A stretch of DNA of 54,180 nucleotides from Candidatus Anammoxibacter sp. Its GTDB lineage: Bacteria; Planctomycetota; Brocadiia; Brocadiales; Anammoxibacteraceae. Of the stretch, positions 25,205 to 34,967 are shown in pieces. The notes under the pieces were generated by a model. The model made no database searches. It was not told the DNA's origin and saw nothing but the letters and a program-made list of their open reading frames with translations. Both the position numbers and the translations under genes were made by a program. The stretch is taken from the NCBI GenBank assembly GCA_021777105.1, contig JAIQZQ010000057.1, positions 1-54,180 on the forward strand, written 5' to 3'. The first letter of the stretch is position 1, and each line of letters starts with the position of its first letter.

Positions 25205-25390
25205 TAAAATCATATTAACTTTACAAGTAAAAGACGCAAGGGAATTCCAAGCTGAATAAAATTCGGCAAAAGGAAGCTGCCCCGCAACTGTACCCGGCGA
25301 CGAAATCCGCTATATGCCACTGTTCCTATGTAAATCGGAATGGGAAGGCGCGGAAAATAGAATGACCCGGTAGCCAGGAGACCTGCATTT
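25205..25390 (+). promoter_or_regulatory. Cobalamin riboswitch 2
   Basis: Near-consensus copy: AAGGGAATTCC, CTGCCCCGCAACTGTA, GGCGACGAAATCCGC, ATGCCACTG, GGGAAGGCGCGGA, and GTAGCCAGGAGACCTGCA. TCCGC pairs with GCGGA. No T-run terminator follows; it ends about 45 bp before the receptor ATG, so control may act on ribosome access. Confidence 0.93.
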
Positions 25391-25436
25391 TTATTATATT
25401 TTTAATTCTTATTTCCGAGGGGAAAGGGGAACATAG

Positions 25437-27581
25437 ATGAAATATCTGTTTATTGTTTTTACCGTTTTATTTACATTTCTGCAATTTAGTCACGCCAACG
25501 ACAAGTCATATGACCAGCTTTTAAAAGAGGTTGAGGCTTTAAAAAAAGAGAACGCTGCGTTAAAGAGCATTATTTCCGGGAAACATGAATCCGTCACAAC
25601 TACAACTTCAACTACAGCTTCGTCACAAAATAACGAAAACAAAATCGAATACATCAGAGACACATCATTAGACGATGCTGTTTCAACTACATCACAGGCC
25701 GCCCGCAAAGTCGCGATTATAGAACCTCCGCTTGAAGAAAAAGTTGATGAAGAGATTGAGGAGATTGTGGTCACCGCCACAAGGACAAAACAGTCTATTA
25801 AGGATGTTGGCAGTTCGATAACCGTTATATCAAACAAACAGATCGAAAACAGCAAATCACAATTAATTCATGAAGTACTTGAACAGGTTCCCGGCATTGA
25901 AGTAACAAGGTCGCAGGGAATTGGCGGAACTACAAGCATATTTATGCGCGGCGGTTCTTCATCGCAAACTCTTGTATTTATTGACGGGGTTGAGATAAAA
26001 AGCGCGACGTCAGGGGCTTTTAACTTCGGCAACCTGACAACGGATAATATTGAACGGGTGGAGGTGTTGCGGGGGCCGCAAAGCACTTTATACGGGTCTG
26101 AAGCAATTGGCGGCGTAATTAACATTATTACAAAGAAGGGGAAAGGGCCTACAAAGATCGGTTTAAACTCCGAATATGGATCGCATGAAACATACAAAGA
26201 GACTATTAACATGTCAGGTGGCAAGGAGAGCTCGGACTATTCGGCAAGCGTGTCATATTTAAAGACGCACGGTATTGATTTCTCCGATGGGGCTTCGGAC
26301 GGCAAAGAGGAGGACGGTTATGAAAACTTTACCGGTTCCATGAGGTTAGGCGTTAATTTTCTGGATAACGGCAGGGCGGACACTACTTTGCGCGTGTCAC
26401 ACTCCGACCTTGAACTTGACGACACCGGGATTGATGATGTTGACAAACGTCAAAAGACAGAGGAAATCTTCTTTTCAGCAAAGGCGGAAAAGGCCTTTTT
26501 TAATGATATGTGGAAGCCTTCATTGCTAGTATCAGTTTACGATCTTGAACTTAACGGAACCGACTTTGATTTCGAATCTGAAGATGCGGCAAAAGCCGCA
26601 TCGTCAACAGGATCGCTTACTGCGGGAGTGAATAAAAATCTCAATTCAGATTCGTTTCGTATTCCCACAAGGGTATGGAAGGCTGAACATCAATCAGACG
26701 TGACTCTATTTGATATCAACACGCTCACAGTTGGTTATGAAATGGAGGTTCAGGAGGGCGAAAATATTGGGGGGATTAGCAAACAAACTATTTATAACCA
26801 CGCCTATTATCTGCAAAATCAGATTAAACTTTTTGACTCGCTTAATTTGACTATGGGTTTAAGAGAAGACAGACATAGCGAATTTGGCAACAACCTTACC
26901 TACAGATCATCCATATCATACAACCTTGAAGATTACGGCGTCCGCTTCCATGGATCATGGGGCAAGGGGTTTAGGGCTCCGTCAATTAATGAGCTATTTT
27001 TCCCAAATTTCGGCAACCCCGAACTTAACCCTGAAGAGAGCAAAGGGTGGGACTTTGGCATAGAAAAAGAGCTTCTTGAAGGCAAACTGGTCTTTGACGC
27101 TACTTATTTTGAAAATGATTTTACAGATCTTATCTTCTTCACTTCGCTGCCGGACGGCAGTTTCAGGGCTATAAACATTGGAAAAGCCGAGGCGGAAGGT
27201 GTTGAAGCTGCGTTAACATATAATCCTTTTGGATGGCTATCCTTTATCGGAAGTTACACGCATAACGACACAACCGATAGAGATGATCATGACCAACTGG
27301 CAAGAAGGCCGCGACGCAAGGCAACTTTTGCCCTTAACGTTCAACCATTGGAGAAACTAAATGTTAACTTAACAGGACTTATGATTCGCGACAGAATAAA
27401 TAGCGACGGAAGCGATATGGATGATTACTGGACTGTCGGACTTGTGACAAAATATGACCTGACAAAGCTTATAAGCGCATATATCAGAGCTGAAAATCTT
27501 TTTGATTATGAGTATGAAGAGGTTACAGGCTTTAACTCCCTTGGACGCACAATTTATGGAGGCATAGACCTTCGTTTTTAA
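25437..27581 (+). CDS. TonB-dependent outer-membrane receptor, BtuB-like
   Basis: The 714-residue protein has a signal peptide (residues 1-20), a short coiled coil ('YDQLLKEVEALKKENAALK', about 25-43), a low-complexity Ser/Thr linker, a TonB-box-like 'EEIVVTATR' (108-116), a plug domain ('VPGIEVTRSQGIGGTTSIFM', 'VEVLRGPQSTLYGSEAIGG') and a C-terminal 22-strand-type barrel ending 'TIYGGIDLRF' with terminal Phe. The coiled coil ahead of the TonB box is unusual for BtuB. Tandem cobalamin riboswitches upstream point to a corrinoid, cobalt chelate or related tetrapyrrole as cargo; sequence alone does not fix it. It heads a co-directional series reaching tonB at 39.9 kb. Confidence 0.92.
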   Translation: MKYLFIVFTVLFTFLQFSHANDKSYDQLLKEVEALKKENAALKSIISGKHESVTTTTSTTASSQNNENKIEYIRDTSLDDAVSTTSQAARKVAIIEPPLEEKVDEEIEEIVVTATRTKQSIKDVGSSITVISNKQIENSKSQLIHEVLEQVPGIEVTRSQGIGGTTSIFMRGGSSSQTLVFIDGVEIKSATSGAFNFGNLTTDNIERVEVLRGPQSTLYGSEAIGGVINIITKKGKGPTKIGLNSEYGSHETYKETINMSGGKESSDYSASVSYLKTHGIDFSDGASDGKEEDGYENFTGSMRLGVNFLDNGRADTTLRVSHSDLELDDTGIDDVDKRQKTEEIFFSAKAEKAFFNDMWKPSLLVSVYDLELNGTDFDFESEDAAKAASSTGSLTAGVNKNLNSDSFRIPTRVWKAEHQSDVTLFDINTLTVGYEMEVQEGENIGGISKQTIYNHAYYLQNQIKLFDSLNLTMGLREDRHSEFGNNLTYRSSISYNLEDYGVRFHGSWGKGFRAPSINELFFPNFGNPELNPEESKGWDFGIEKELLEGKLVFDATYFENDFTDLIFFTSLPDGSFRAINIGKAEAEGVEAALTYNPFGWLSFIGSYTHNDTTDRDDHDQLARRPRRKATFALNVQPLEKLNVNLTGLMIRDRINSDGSDMDDYWTVGLVTKYDLTKLISAYIRAENLFDYEYEEVTGFNSLGRTIYGGIDLRF

Positions 27582-27585
27582 CAAT

Positions 27586-28479
27586 ATGCCCTTGAAATTT
27601 ATAAAAATAAATACTCTATTTTTCTCAATATGCGCAACGCTGTTTACATTTCATTCAACAGCGTTTGCCGGGGCAATATGGTTTGAGACCAAAGAGCGCG
27701 TTAAAATTAATGATGGTAGCATGTCGCAGGCATTAGAGATTGTTAATGAACAGCCGGCTTTGCAACGCGGTAAAGATGATATTGCAGTTTACGGCATAGA
27801 GGCTCCGTCTAAATGGAACAACAATTACCATGACGGCGTCTTTTTACCGGAAAAAGTTGCCGGAGAACAAAACAATCTTATATATATTATTAAATCGTCT
27901 CATTCAATTCGGTATGAGATTAAGGCCATTTCAAGTTCATTGTCAAAAGCAGGCAAAATGAGCATTTCAGGCGCAAAGATCAATCTCTTTCTTTATGGCA
28001 AAAAAGGCTTTGCCCTTGATCAAAACGAGAATATGGTTGCCGACAATATAAAAACGAAATTTCCTTTTGAAATAATTGATAAAAAGGTTTCAACTAATTA
28101 TTGGTTGGAAACAGGGCAAAATATGGATATACAACTTGTGTTTGCGGGCAGGCCTGTTCCAAATAACACAATAAGACTATTTACTAAAGATTCGGTTTAT
28201 GAGAATTTTAAAACAGACGCTGACGGGAAATTAAATATTAAACTACCGAGCCCAAACGAGCAGGTGTTTAGCCATACCAGGGATGTTTGCCAATACCGTT
28301 TAGAGAGTTATTATGAACATGACGATATCGCATATTCCACAACATTAACATTATTAGTTCATCCTAAAAGGAAAAGCAGCAATTTTGTTGTCGGACTATA
28401 TACGCTTTTTGGCGCAATGGGAGTTTCGGTAGTATTTGTTTTTGTTAAACGGGCAAAGAGCAACAAAGAAATAGTGTGA
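27586..28479 (+). CDS. Periplasmic DUF4198-like protein with C-terminal membrane anchor
   Basis: The 297-residue protein has a signal peptide (about 1-29, cleaved near 'TAFAGA'), a beta-rich body with DUF4198-like features ('FEIIDKKVSTNYWLETGQNM', then 'IQLVFAGRPVPNNTIRLF', 'TDADGKLNIKLP') and a single membrane segment near the C-terminus ('FVVGLYTLFGAMGVSVVFVF', about 267-288). DUF4198 proteins are found with nickel and cobalt uptake genes. It starts four bases after the receptor stop codon, so the two are co-translated or at least co-transcribed. I infer a periplasmic substrate- or metal-handling role. Family match is moderate. Confidence 0.6.
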   Translation: MPLKFIKINTLFFSICATLFTFHSTAFAGAIWFETKERVKINDGSMSQALEIVNEQPALQRGKDDIAVYGIEAPSKWNNNYHDGVFLPEKVAGEQNNLIYIIKSSHSIRYEIKAISSSLSKAGKMSISGAKINLFLYGKKGFALDQNENMVADNIKTKFPFEIIDKKVSTNYWLETGQNMDIQLVFAGRPVPNNTIRLFTKDSVYENFKTDADGKLNIKLPSPNEQVFSHTRDVCQYRLESYYEHDDIAYSTTLTLLVHPKRKSSNFVVGLYTLFGAMGVSVVFVFVKRAKSNKEIV

Positions 28480-28550
28480 TAGGGCAACGGTTGTAAGCTC
28501 AAACGGATCTCAGGAATTATACTTGCGCCTTTTACGTTTCAGCAATGTTC

Positions 28551-28746
28551 AAGTGACTAAAGTTTAAAGTGAACTAAAGTTTAGGTATGCTTTTTTAATT
28601 TAAAAGCAAGCGCTAAAGTGATGGAGCTATTTAGATTTTGCAGCCTTCCATCATAGTTAACTGCCAATAATAAATATACCTTAACTTTAGTTCACTTTTA
28701 ACTTTAGATCACTTTAGTCACTTGTTCCTTAAAACTTTAGCCACTT
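28551..28746. repeat. Palindromic ACTTTAG repeat element
   Basis: AGTGACTAAAGTTTAAAGTG and GAACTAAAGT on the left are mirrored on the right by ACTTTAGTTCACTTTTAACT and ACTTTAGTCACTT. The centre differs from other copies. It occupies the gap before the polyferredoxin gene. Confidence 0.75.
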
Positions 28747-28752
28747 GCTTTC

Positions 28753-29700
28753 ATGAAAATATCCAGGCTTCGTTTAATAATACAAATATGCTCGTTTGTT
28801 ATTTTAGTATATGGAGGGCTGATAGCAATAAACCTTGGCAATAACCTGCCGACATTTGCTTGCCCTTACGTAGGCGGCTCCCGAGGCGGTGGGTGTTTTC
28901 TTATGCCTTTGCAAAGATTGTTGGAGTTGCCGTTTGAAAGTTATGCGGGCTATTGGGGACTGAATATCGCAATAGCTTTTCTCATATTCTTTGGATTATT
29001 TATACTTTTTAATAAAGCATGGTGTGGTTGGGTTTGCCCTTTGGGACTTATTCAGGACCTCATTACCATGCTAAGGAAACAGTTAAACATACGCAAAACT
29101 ATATTTTCATGGAATTTGCATGATCGTTTAAAACTTATAAAATATGGGTTTCTGGGCCTAATGACGCTGCTTCCAATCGGAATCGGCAATCCAATTTGCA
29201 ATGGTCAATGCCGGGTAAGCCCTGATTTGTATTTGCCGTTTTGCCAAATATGTCCGGCGAAACCTTTAATGCCGATGTTTTCAGGGGATTTTTCGCATAT
29301 CGGGATTAATTTCACAAATTGCTCGACAATTATTATGAGTTCACTTTCAATGATTGTGTTGGGCATATTTTTAGTGGGCTCATTTTTTAAAGAGCGTTTT
29401 TTTTGCTCGTTTTGTCCTATGAGCGCGTTGATGTCCTTGTTTGACAGGATAGGTTTTATTGGATTGCGCAAAGATAATAGCAAATGCACATCATGCGGGA
29501 TTTGCGCCAGGGTTTGCCCCATGGATATCAGGGAGGTTTATCTTGAAGAGGAGAAAGAGAATGTATTAACTCAGGATTGCATGTTGTGTTTGAAGTGCAT
29601 AGAATACTGCCCTGAAGATAATGCGTTAAGGGGCACATTCATTACAAAAAAATTCTTTGGTTCCAGTAGAAAAGGGCTGTTTAAGAGGCAAGATGGATAA
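28753..29700 (+). CDS. NapH-like membrane polyferredoxin
   Basis: The 315-residue membrane protein has about five hydrophobic segments and four cysteine clusters: 'CGWVCPLG' and 'CSFCPMSA' (NapH/NosR/CcoG-type CxxxCP motifs) plus two classical ferredoxin motifs near the C-terminus, 'CTSCGICARVCP' and 'CMLCLKCIEYCP'. Proteins of this build pass electrons from the quinone pool or ferredoxin to a partner reductase. A central Cys-rich loop ('CNGQCRVSPDLYLPFCQICP') may face the periplasm. Its gene overlaps the following dehydratase-like gene by eight bases, implying they work together. No catalytic Nap or Nos subunit is nearby. Confidence 0.85.
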   Translation: MKISRLRLIIQICSFVILVYGGLIAINLGNNLPTFACPYVGGSRGGGCFLMPLQRLLELPFESYAGYWGLNIAIAFLIFFGLFILFNKAWCGWVCPLGLIQDLITMLRKQLNIRKTIFSWNLHDRLKLIKYGFLGLMTLLPIGIGNPICNGQCRVSPDLYLPFCQICPAKPLMPMFSGDFSHIGINFTNCSTIIMSSLSMIVLGIFLVGSFFKERFFCSFCPMSALMSLFDRIGFIGLRKDNSKCTSCGICARVCPMDIREVYLEEEKENVLTQDCMLCLKCIEYCPEDNALRGTFITKKFFGSSRKGLFKRQDG

Positions 29701-30919
29701 CAATAATCGATTATTAAATACCATTTTAGAAAGATATCAAAGTTTATTTGATCAAATTCTTCAAAGCTCTTCGTATTCCGTGCCGTTGCTGCCGTTTATA
29801 GGCAGTTTGAAAATGCCTTTTGAACAAGATGCTGAAATTGAAAATGCCGCTGACAAAGAGTTGAGGTTTGGAACATTTTGCGTACAGGCCCCGGAAGAGT
29901 TAATCTATGCAGTTGGCGGGCAACCGGTACGGTTATGCATGGGCGACACGGATACCGCGGACTTTGCGGACGACCAATTGCCAAAGCTTGCCTGCCGGCT
30001 TATTAAATCGCTTGCAGGTTATATGAAGCTTGAAACACCGTTCTTTAAGAGGATTAAACATTTTGTGTTGCCGACAACATGCGACTGGAAGGTAAAACAT
30101 TTTGAAAGGCTGAATCCCGGCGCAAACAAATGGGTTATGGAGTTTCCTCATAACAAGGAGAGTGAGATATCCCGGCAGAGATGGTTTTCAGAAACTGTCA
30201 GGCTCAAGGAGTGGCTGGAAAAGCAGAGCGGCGTAAAAATTCGTAAAAAGAATCTCTTAGATAGCATCCGGCTGGTTCAAAACGCCCAAAAGGAGCACAA
30301 CGAATTCATAAAATTTCGCCGAACAGGATTAGTGTCGGGAAGCGAAGCGTTATTGGTCGCTAATGCTTATTTCTATATGCATATTGCAGGCTGGACAACG
30401 GCGTTAAAAAATTTAAATTGCGCGGTAAGAGAAAAAGCCGGCCGAAATGAATTGCCGGATAACAGCCCAAGGATATTGCTAACCGGCTCGCCTGTAATCT
30501 TTCCAAATTTTAAATTGCCCATGATTTTGGAAGAGGCGGGCTGCGTAATAACAGCTGATGAACTTTGCTCTTCCGAGAGGATATTTTCAGATGTTGTGTC
30601 CGTGGATGATAAAACTGAAAGCGGACTATTACAGGCAATATCCGACCGCTATCTTTTGCCGTGCACGTGCCCTACATTTAACGGCAACAGCGCAAGATTA
30701 AAAAGGTTGCGGGAACTTATTCGCGAAAACAAGATTGACGGAGTTGTCTATTATGTGTTAAATGGGTGCCATCCATATGATATTGAAAGTTTTGACATTG
30801 AGAAATCAATCAAGGAGATGAAAATACCTTTTATAAAAATTGAGACCGATTATTCTACTGAAGACACTGGTCAATTAAGGACGCGTATAGAGGCGTTTAC
30901 CGAGATGTTTAAAAGATAA
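29693..30919 (+). CDS. 2-hydroxyacyl-CoA dehydratase/BcrBC-like (double-cubane-type) iron-sulfur protein
   Basis: The 408-residue protein belongs to the HgdB/BcrC/FldC family: 'FCVQAPEELIYAVGGQPVRL', 'LPTTCDWKVKHFE', 'LLTGSPVIFPNFKLPMILEE', and 'YVLNGCHPYDIES'. Conserved cysteines (PTTCD, PCTCPT, NGCHPYD) are the kind that ligate a [4Fe-4S] or double-cubane cluster. Only one subunit gene is present and no ASKHA-type activator is seen, so a homodimeric low-potential reductase is more likely than a classical dehydratase. I start at the ATG at 29693, which overlaps the polyferredoxin stop, not at the earlier in-frame codon. Placement between a polyferredoxin and a chelatase suggests it supplies or uses low-potential electrons in tetrapyrrole-metal chemistry. 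Confidence 0.75.
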   Translation: MDNNNRLLNTILERYQSLFDQILQSSSYSVPLLPFIGSLKMPFEQDAEIENAADKELRFGTFCVQAPEELIYAVGGQPVRLCMGDTDTADFADDQLPKLACRLIKSLAGYMKLETPFFKRIKHFVLPTTCDWKVKHFERLNPGANKWVMEFPHNKESEISRQRWFSETVRLKEWLEKQSGVKIRKKNLLDSIRLVQNAQKEHNEFIKFRRTGLVSGSEALLVANAYFYMHIAGWTTALKNLNCAVREKAGRNELPDNSPRILLTGSPVIFPNFKLPMILEEAGCVITADELCSSERIFSDVVSVDDKTESGLLQAISDRYLLPCTCPTFNGNSARLKRLRELIRENKIDGVVYYVLNGCHPYDIESFDIEKSIKEMKIPFIKIETDYSTEDTGQLRTRIEAFTEMFKR

Positions 30920-30922
30920 ATT

Positions 30923-33900
30923 ATGAAAACATTAAAAACATTAATAATATTAATTACGGCAGTGACGGCAATTACGTTGCATACCGTTAAATCGAATGCG
31001 CACGAAAGTCATTCTCACAATCATGCGCATAGCCATAGCAATCTCGGTCGTCAAAAAAAATACACCTTTATTGTGGGCAACTATTTAACCCCTTTGATTG
31101 TTAGCACGATTAAAGACATATGGGATGAGTATCCATTTCTTAAGGAAAGCATAAATTTTAAGCTAATCAGCAAAACCGATCTTGACGCAGGCTTTAATCA
31201 TTCTGAAATTGAGGATTCCGATATTGTTGTTATAGACATAATGGGCATAAAGATATCAACAACAACACAATCAGGATTTGATCAAGATGCCGTAAAAAAT
31301 GCTATTTCGAAAGGGGCGACTATACTGCCCATAAACCAATCAGGCGGTGTTGATGAACAGTATAAATCAATAGGGCTTACTTATGAAAATACATTTCGAT
31401 CATATTTTCAACTTGGAGGCTCCGACAATTTTCGAAATATGGTTCTATATTCAATCTCTAAATATTTTAACATTTCTGAAATTAGAATAACCCTGCCTCA
31501 AAAAGAACTTAAAATGGCTTATTATCATTCCAATGATTCAAATGGCGTGAAATTTAAGACATTTGACGAATATAAAAGCTGGTATCAAAAAGCCGGTTAT
31601 TTTAAAGAGAATGCCGAATGGGTTGCAGTCTTGACATACTCCTCATTTTACGATCAGGGGCAAGCGTCTATAGAGGATGAATTAATTCGCATTGCGGAAG
31701 AGAAAGGTCTCAACGCCTTTGTTGCTTTTGGTTATCCCGCCACTAAAGTTATAGAGGAGCTACTGATTGATTCGAAAGGAAACCCAAGGGTTTCAGGAGT
31801 ACTTTCATTTTTGTTTCGTTTTGCCAGATTCGATGTTGTTAAATCGCTTGAGAAACTGGGGGTTCCAATTATTAACCTTATTACTGTTTACGGCAAAGAC
31901 GGCAATGAATGGAAAAATGACAATGAGGGGTTAAGTTCGCTGGAAGTAAGCTGGCAGCTTGCCATACCCGAGATTGCGGGACTAATTCAACCCACGGTAG
32001 CCGCATTTAGAATACGTGAAAGAGACAAGGAAACGGGATTTTCTATTGAGAAACGAAAGCCTATACCGGAGAGAGTTAACCGAGCGGTTGACCGCATAAA
32101 CGCCTGGATAACACTTCAGAGAAAAAACAACAAAGATAAAAAAGTCGCGGTCTTTTATTGGAACTATCCGCCGGGCAAACAGCACATCGGCGCAAGCTAC
32201 CTTAATGTTTTTGCAAGCATTGAAAATGTTTTAAAAAAGATGAAAGAGGCCGGCTATGATGTGGGCGATGAAAAGATTGATAAGGAGCTATTGTTAAAAA
32301 CTTCATTAGAGTACGGGAGGAACATCGGCGCCTGGGCTCCGGGCGAACTGGAAGAGATGGTTAAAGGCAAAAAATGCGCATTGGTTCCTTTGGCGGACTA
32401 TAAATCATGGCTTAATAAATTGCCTCCGGCTTTTGTAAAAGAGGTGACTGATGATTGGGGAGATGTGTCTGAATCAAACCTTATGGTATGGACAGACCCT
32501 AAAGATAACAGCAAATATATGGTTATTCCCGCAATCAGGAGAGGCAATGTTGTTATTATGCCACAGCCCGTTAGGGGATGGCTACAGGACAAAGAGGCGA
32601 TGTATCATGATGAAGACCTATGGCCGCACCATCAATATGTCGGCGCTTATTCATGGTTGAAAAATAAATTTGGAGCGGATGTTATTATACATTTCGGAAC
32701 GCACGGCACGCATGAATGGCTGCCCGGAAAAACAAACGGGCTTTCAGGAGACGATCCACCCGAGGCAATAATACAGGACTTGCCTGTTATCTATCCATAT
32801 ATAGTTGATGATGTGGGCGAAGGACTTATTGCAAAACGCAGAGGAGCCGCGGTTACAATTGATCATATGATACCTCCTTTAAAAAAAGGCGGACTTTATC
32901 ATGAATATGTTGAACTTGAAGAACTTATCAGCGATCACCATAGATCGCTAGATAAGGAGCCGGCCCTTGCAAGGCAATATATGGAGAGTATTATTAAAAA
33001 GATAAAAGAGCTGGGACTTGAAAAAGATATTGAAATTGGCGATTCGTTAAACGTTGACGCCGCAAAAGGCAATCCCCACGCTTTTGGTCATGATGTTATC
33101 CATGAGATAGGCGAATATCTTGACGAGCTTAAACAAATTAATATGCCTTACGGGTTGCACACATTCGGGAACGCTCCAGATGAACAGTTGCGTAAATCCA
33201 CAATTGAGGCGATTAAGGAAGTCGCTAAAGAGATTCCAGACAAAGAACTTGACGGCAATATACTTAAAGGGGCTAAACGCGAACTTGAAAACACAATTAA
33301 AGCAATGAATGGAGGATACATCCCCACAGGCACGGGCAATGACCCTGTGCGCAATCCTCAATCATTGCCCACCGGCAAAAACTTTTACGCGTTTAACCCG
33401 GATAAGATTCCTAAAAAAGAGGCATGGCAGGTAGGAGTTAAACTTACGGACGAGCTTTTAAAAAAATACAGAGCTGAACATAACGGCAAATATCCCGAAA
33501 AGCTGGCATTTGTTATATGGGGAACGGAAACAATTCGTCATGAAGGGATACTTGAATCTCAAATATTATACCTCTTAGGGGTAAGACCTTTATGGAATGA
33601 ATGGGGGAAAGTTACCGGAATACAGATTATACCAAGGGATAAACTTGGCCGGCCACGCATAGATATTGTTGTCTCTTCAGCGGCGGAGGAGATGTTTGGC
33701 CAATTAACTCATTACATTGACCAGGCAGTGCAGATGGTAAAGGTTTTGAATGAAACGGATAACATGGTGCGCAAACATACACGCGCTTTAACCGAGAAAC
33801 TTGTTCAAAAAGGGTGGTCTCTTGAAAAAGCGGAGCAGTACTCATCCGTGCGAATATTTGACGAGGCTCCCGGCCGCCACGACCTCAACGTGTCGCGAAT

Positions 33901-34954
33901 AACAAGCGCAAGCGGAACCTGGGAGGATGATTCAGTTATAGCGGAAGACTACTTTAAACGCATGAGCCATGGTTATGGAAACGGTTTATGGGGAGAACCG
34001 ATGGAGGATGTCTATAAAGAGGTTTTAAGCGGAACCGAGATGGTTCTCCACAGCCGTTCCACAAACCTTTATGGGACGCTTGACAATGATGACTTCTTTA
34101 TGTACGCCGGCGGGCTTGTTGCCGCAGTTCGAAAACTTGACGGCAAGTCTCCCGAACTGAATGTGACAAATTTAATGAATCCGGCTAAACCGGAGATGAC
34201 TTCAATAGAGAGAATGATGGGCATGGAGATGCGGTCGCGATACTGGAACCCGCAATGGATTGAAGGCATGAAGGAGGAGGGGTATGAAGGCGCGAACAAA
34301 ATGTCGGAATTTGTTGATAATATGTGGGGCTGGCAGGTTACCGTTCCAGAGACAATAACGGATAAGCATTGGGAACAAACCTTTGAAGTCTATGTTGAAG
34401 ATAAATATGGAATGGATTTGGAAGAGTTTTTTGACAAGACAAATCCCTGGGCGCAACAATCTATTGCCGCAAGAATGCTTGAAGCCGACAGAAAACAGTA
34501 CTGGAAAGCGCCGGAAGATATGAAAAACGCATTGTCAAAAAACTACGCCATGAGCGTAATAGATAAAGGCGTTGCGTGTTGCGAACACACATGCAATAAT
34601 CCGGCCCTTAATCAATTTATAACAAACATTATTTCAGTGGCCGGATTGTTGACTCCGCAACAGCTGGATATGTTTAAAATGCAAATAGCAAAAGCCACAG
34701 GCAAAAAAATGATTGAAAAAGAGACGGCTAACAATAAACCAAAAGAGGCTTTGTCAAAAACTAAAGAAGTGAAACAAAAAGATGAAAACGTCAAATCCAA
34801 AACCGAGGGCAAAAAAATAGAGGGATTTGAAATGGTTGAAGAGAAAGCAGAAGAGACAAAAATGTCCACTTCAGGCTCTTCATGGGTAGTAATAGCAATT
34901 GTTGTGGGAATTATTGCCCTTGTATTTATAGGCTGGAAACGAAAAAAGGTGTGA
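30923..34954 (+). CDS. cobN: Exported, membrane-anchored CobN-type chelatase (HmuS-like)
   Basis: The 1343-residue protein is a full-length CobN/ChlH-family subunit with the signature 'HFGTHGTHEWLPGK' (about 590-603) and further family blocks ('ILYLLGVRPLW', 'DIVVSSAAEEMFG', 'SGTEMVLHSRSTNLYGTLDN'). Unlike cytoplasmic CobN it starts with a signal peptide (about 1-26), then a His-rich stretch 'HESHSHNHAHSHS' that could bind metal, and ends with a charged linker and one membrane segment ('WVVIAIVVGIIALVFIGW', about 1321-1338). It should therefore be anchored on the outer face of the inner membrane. CobS/CobT or ChlI/ChlD ATPase partners are absent from the locus. The set resembles HmuS loci. 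Insertion or removal of metal from a tetrapyrrole is inferred. Confidence 0.88.
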   Translation: MKTLKTLIILITAVTAITLHTVKSNAHESHSHNHAHSHSNLGRQKKYTFIVGNYLTPLIVSTIKDIWDEYPFLKESINFKLISKTDLDAGFNHSEIEDSDIVVIDIMGIKISTTTQSGFDQDAVKNAISKGATILPINQSGGVDEQYKSIGLTYENTFRSYFQLGGSDNFRNMVLYSISKYFNISEIRITLPQKELKMAYYHSNDSNGVKFKTFDEYKSWYQKAGYFKENAEWVAVLTYSSFYDQGQASIEDELIRIAEEKGLNAFVAFGYPATKVIEELLIDSKGNPRVSGVLSFLFRFARFDVVKSLEKLGVPIINLITVYGKDGNEWKNDNEGLSSLEVSWQLAIPEIAGLIQPTVAAFRIRERDKETGFSIEKRKPIPERVNRAVDRINAWITLQRKNNKDKKVAVFYWNYPPGKQHIGASYLNVFASIENVLKKMKEAGYDVGDEKIDKELLLKTSLEYGRNIGAWAPGELEEMVKGKKCALVPLADYKSWLNKLPPAFVKEVTDDWGDVSESNLMVWTDPKDNSKYMVIPAIRRGNVVIMPQPVRGWLQDKEAMYHDEDLWPHHQYVGAYSWLKNKFGADVIIHFGTHGTHEWLPGKTNGLSGDDPPEAIIQDLPVIYPYIVDDVGEGLIAKRRGAAVTIDHMIPPLKKGGLYHEYVELEELISDHHRSLDKEPALARQYMESIIKKIKELGLEKDIEIGDSLNVDAAKGNPHAFGHDVIHEIGEYLDELKQINMPYGLHTFGNAPDEQLRKSTIEAIKEVAKEIPDKELDGNILKGAKRELENTIKAMNGGYIPTGTGNDPVRNPQSLPTGKNFYAFNPDKIPKKEAWQVGVKLTDELLKKYRAEHNGKYPEKLAFVIWGTETIRHEGILESQILYLLGVRPLWNEWGKVTGIQIIPRDKLGRPRIDIVVSSAAEEMFGQLTHYIDQAVQMVKVLNETDNMVRKHTRALTEKLVQKGWSLEKAEQYSSVRIFDEAPGRHDLNVSRITSASGTWEDDSVIAEDYFKRMSHGYGNGLWGEPMEDVYKEVLSGTEMVLHSRSTNLYGTLDNDDFFMYAGGLVAAVRKLDGKSPELNVTNLMNPAKPEMTSIERMMGMEMRSRYWNPQWIEGMKEEGYEGANKMSEFVDNMWGWQVTVPETITDKHWEQTFEVYVEDKYGMDLEEFFDKTNPWAQQSIAARMLEADRKQYWKAPEDMKNALSKNYAMSVIDKGVACCEHTCNNPALNQFITNIISVAGLLTPQQLDMFKMQIAKATGKKMIEKETANNKPKEALSKTKEVKQKDENVKSKTEGKKIEGFEMVEEKAEETKMSTSGSSWVVIAIVVGIIALVFIGWKRKKV

Positions 34955-34967
34955 GCGGGAGAGACTA

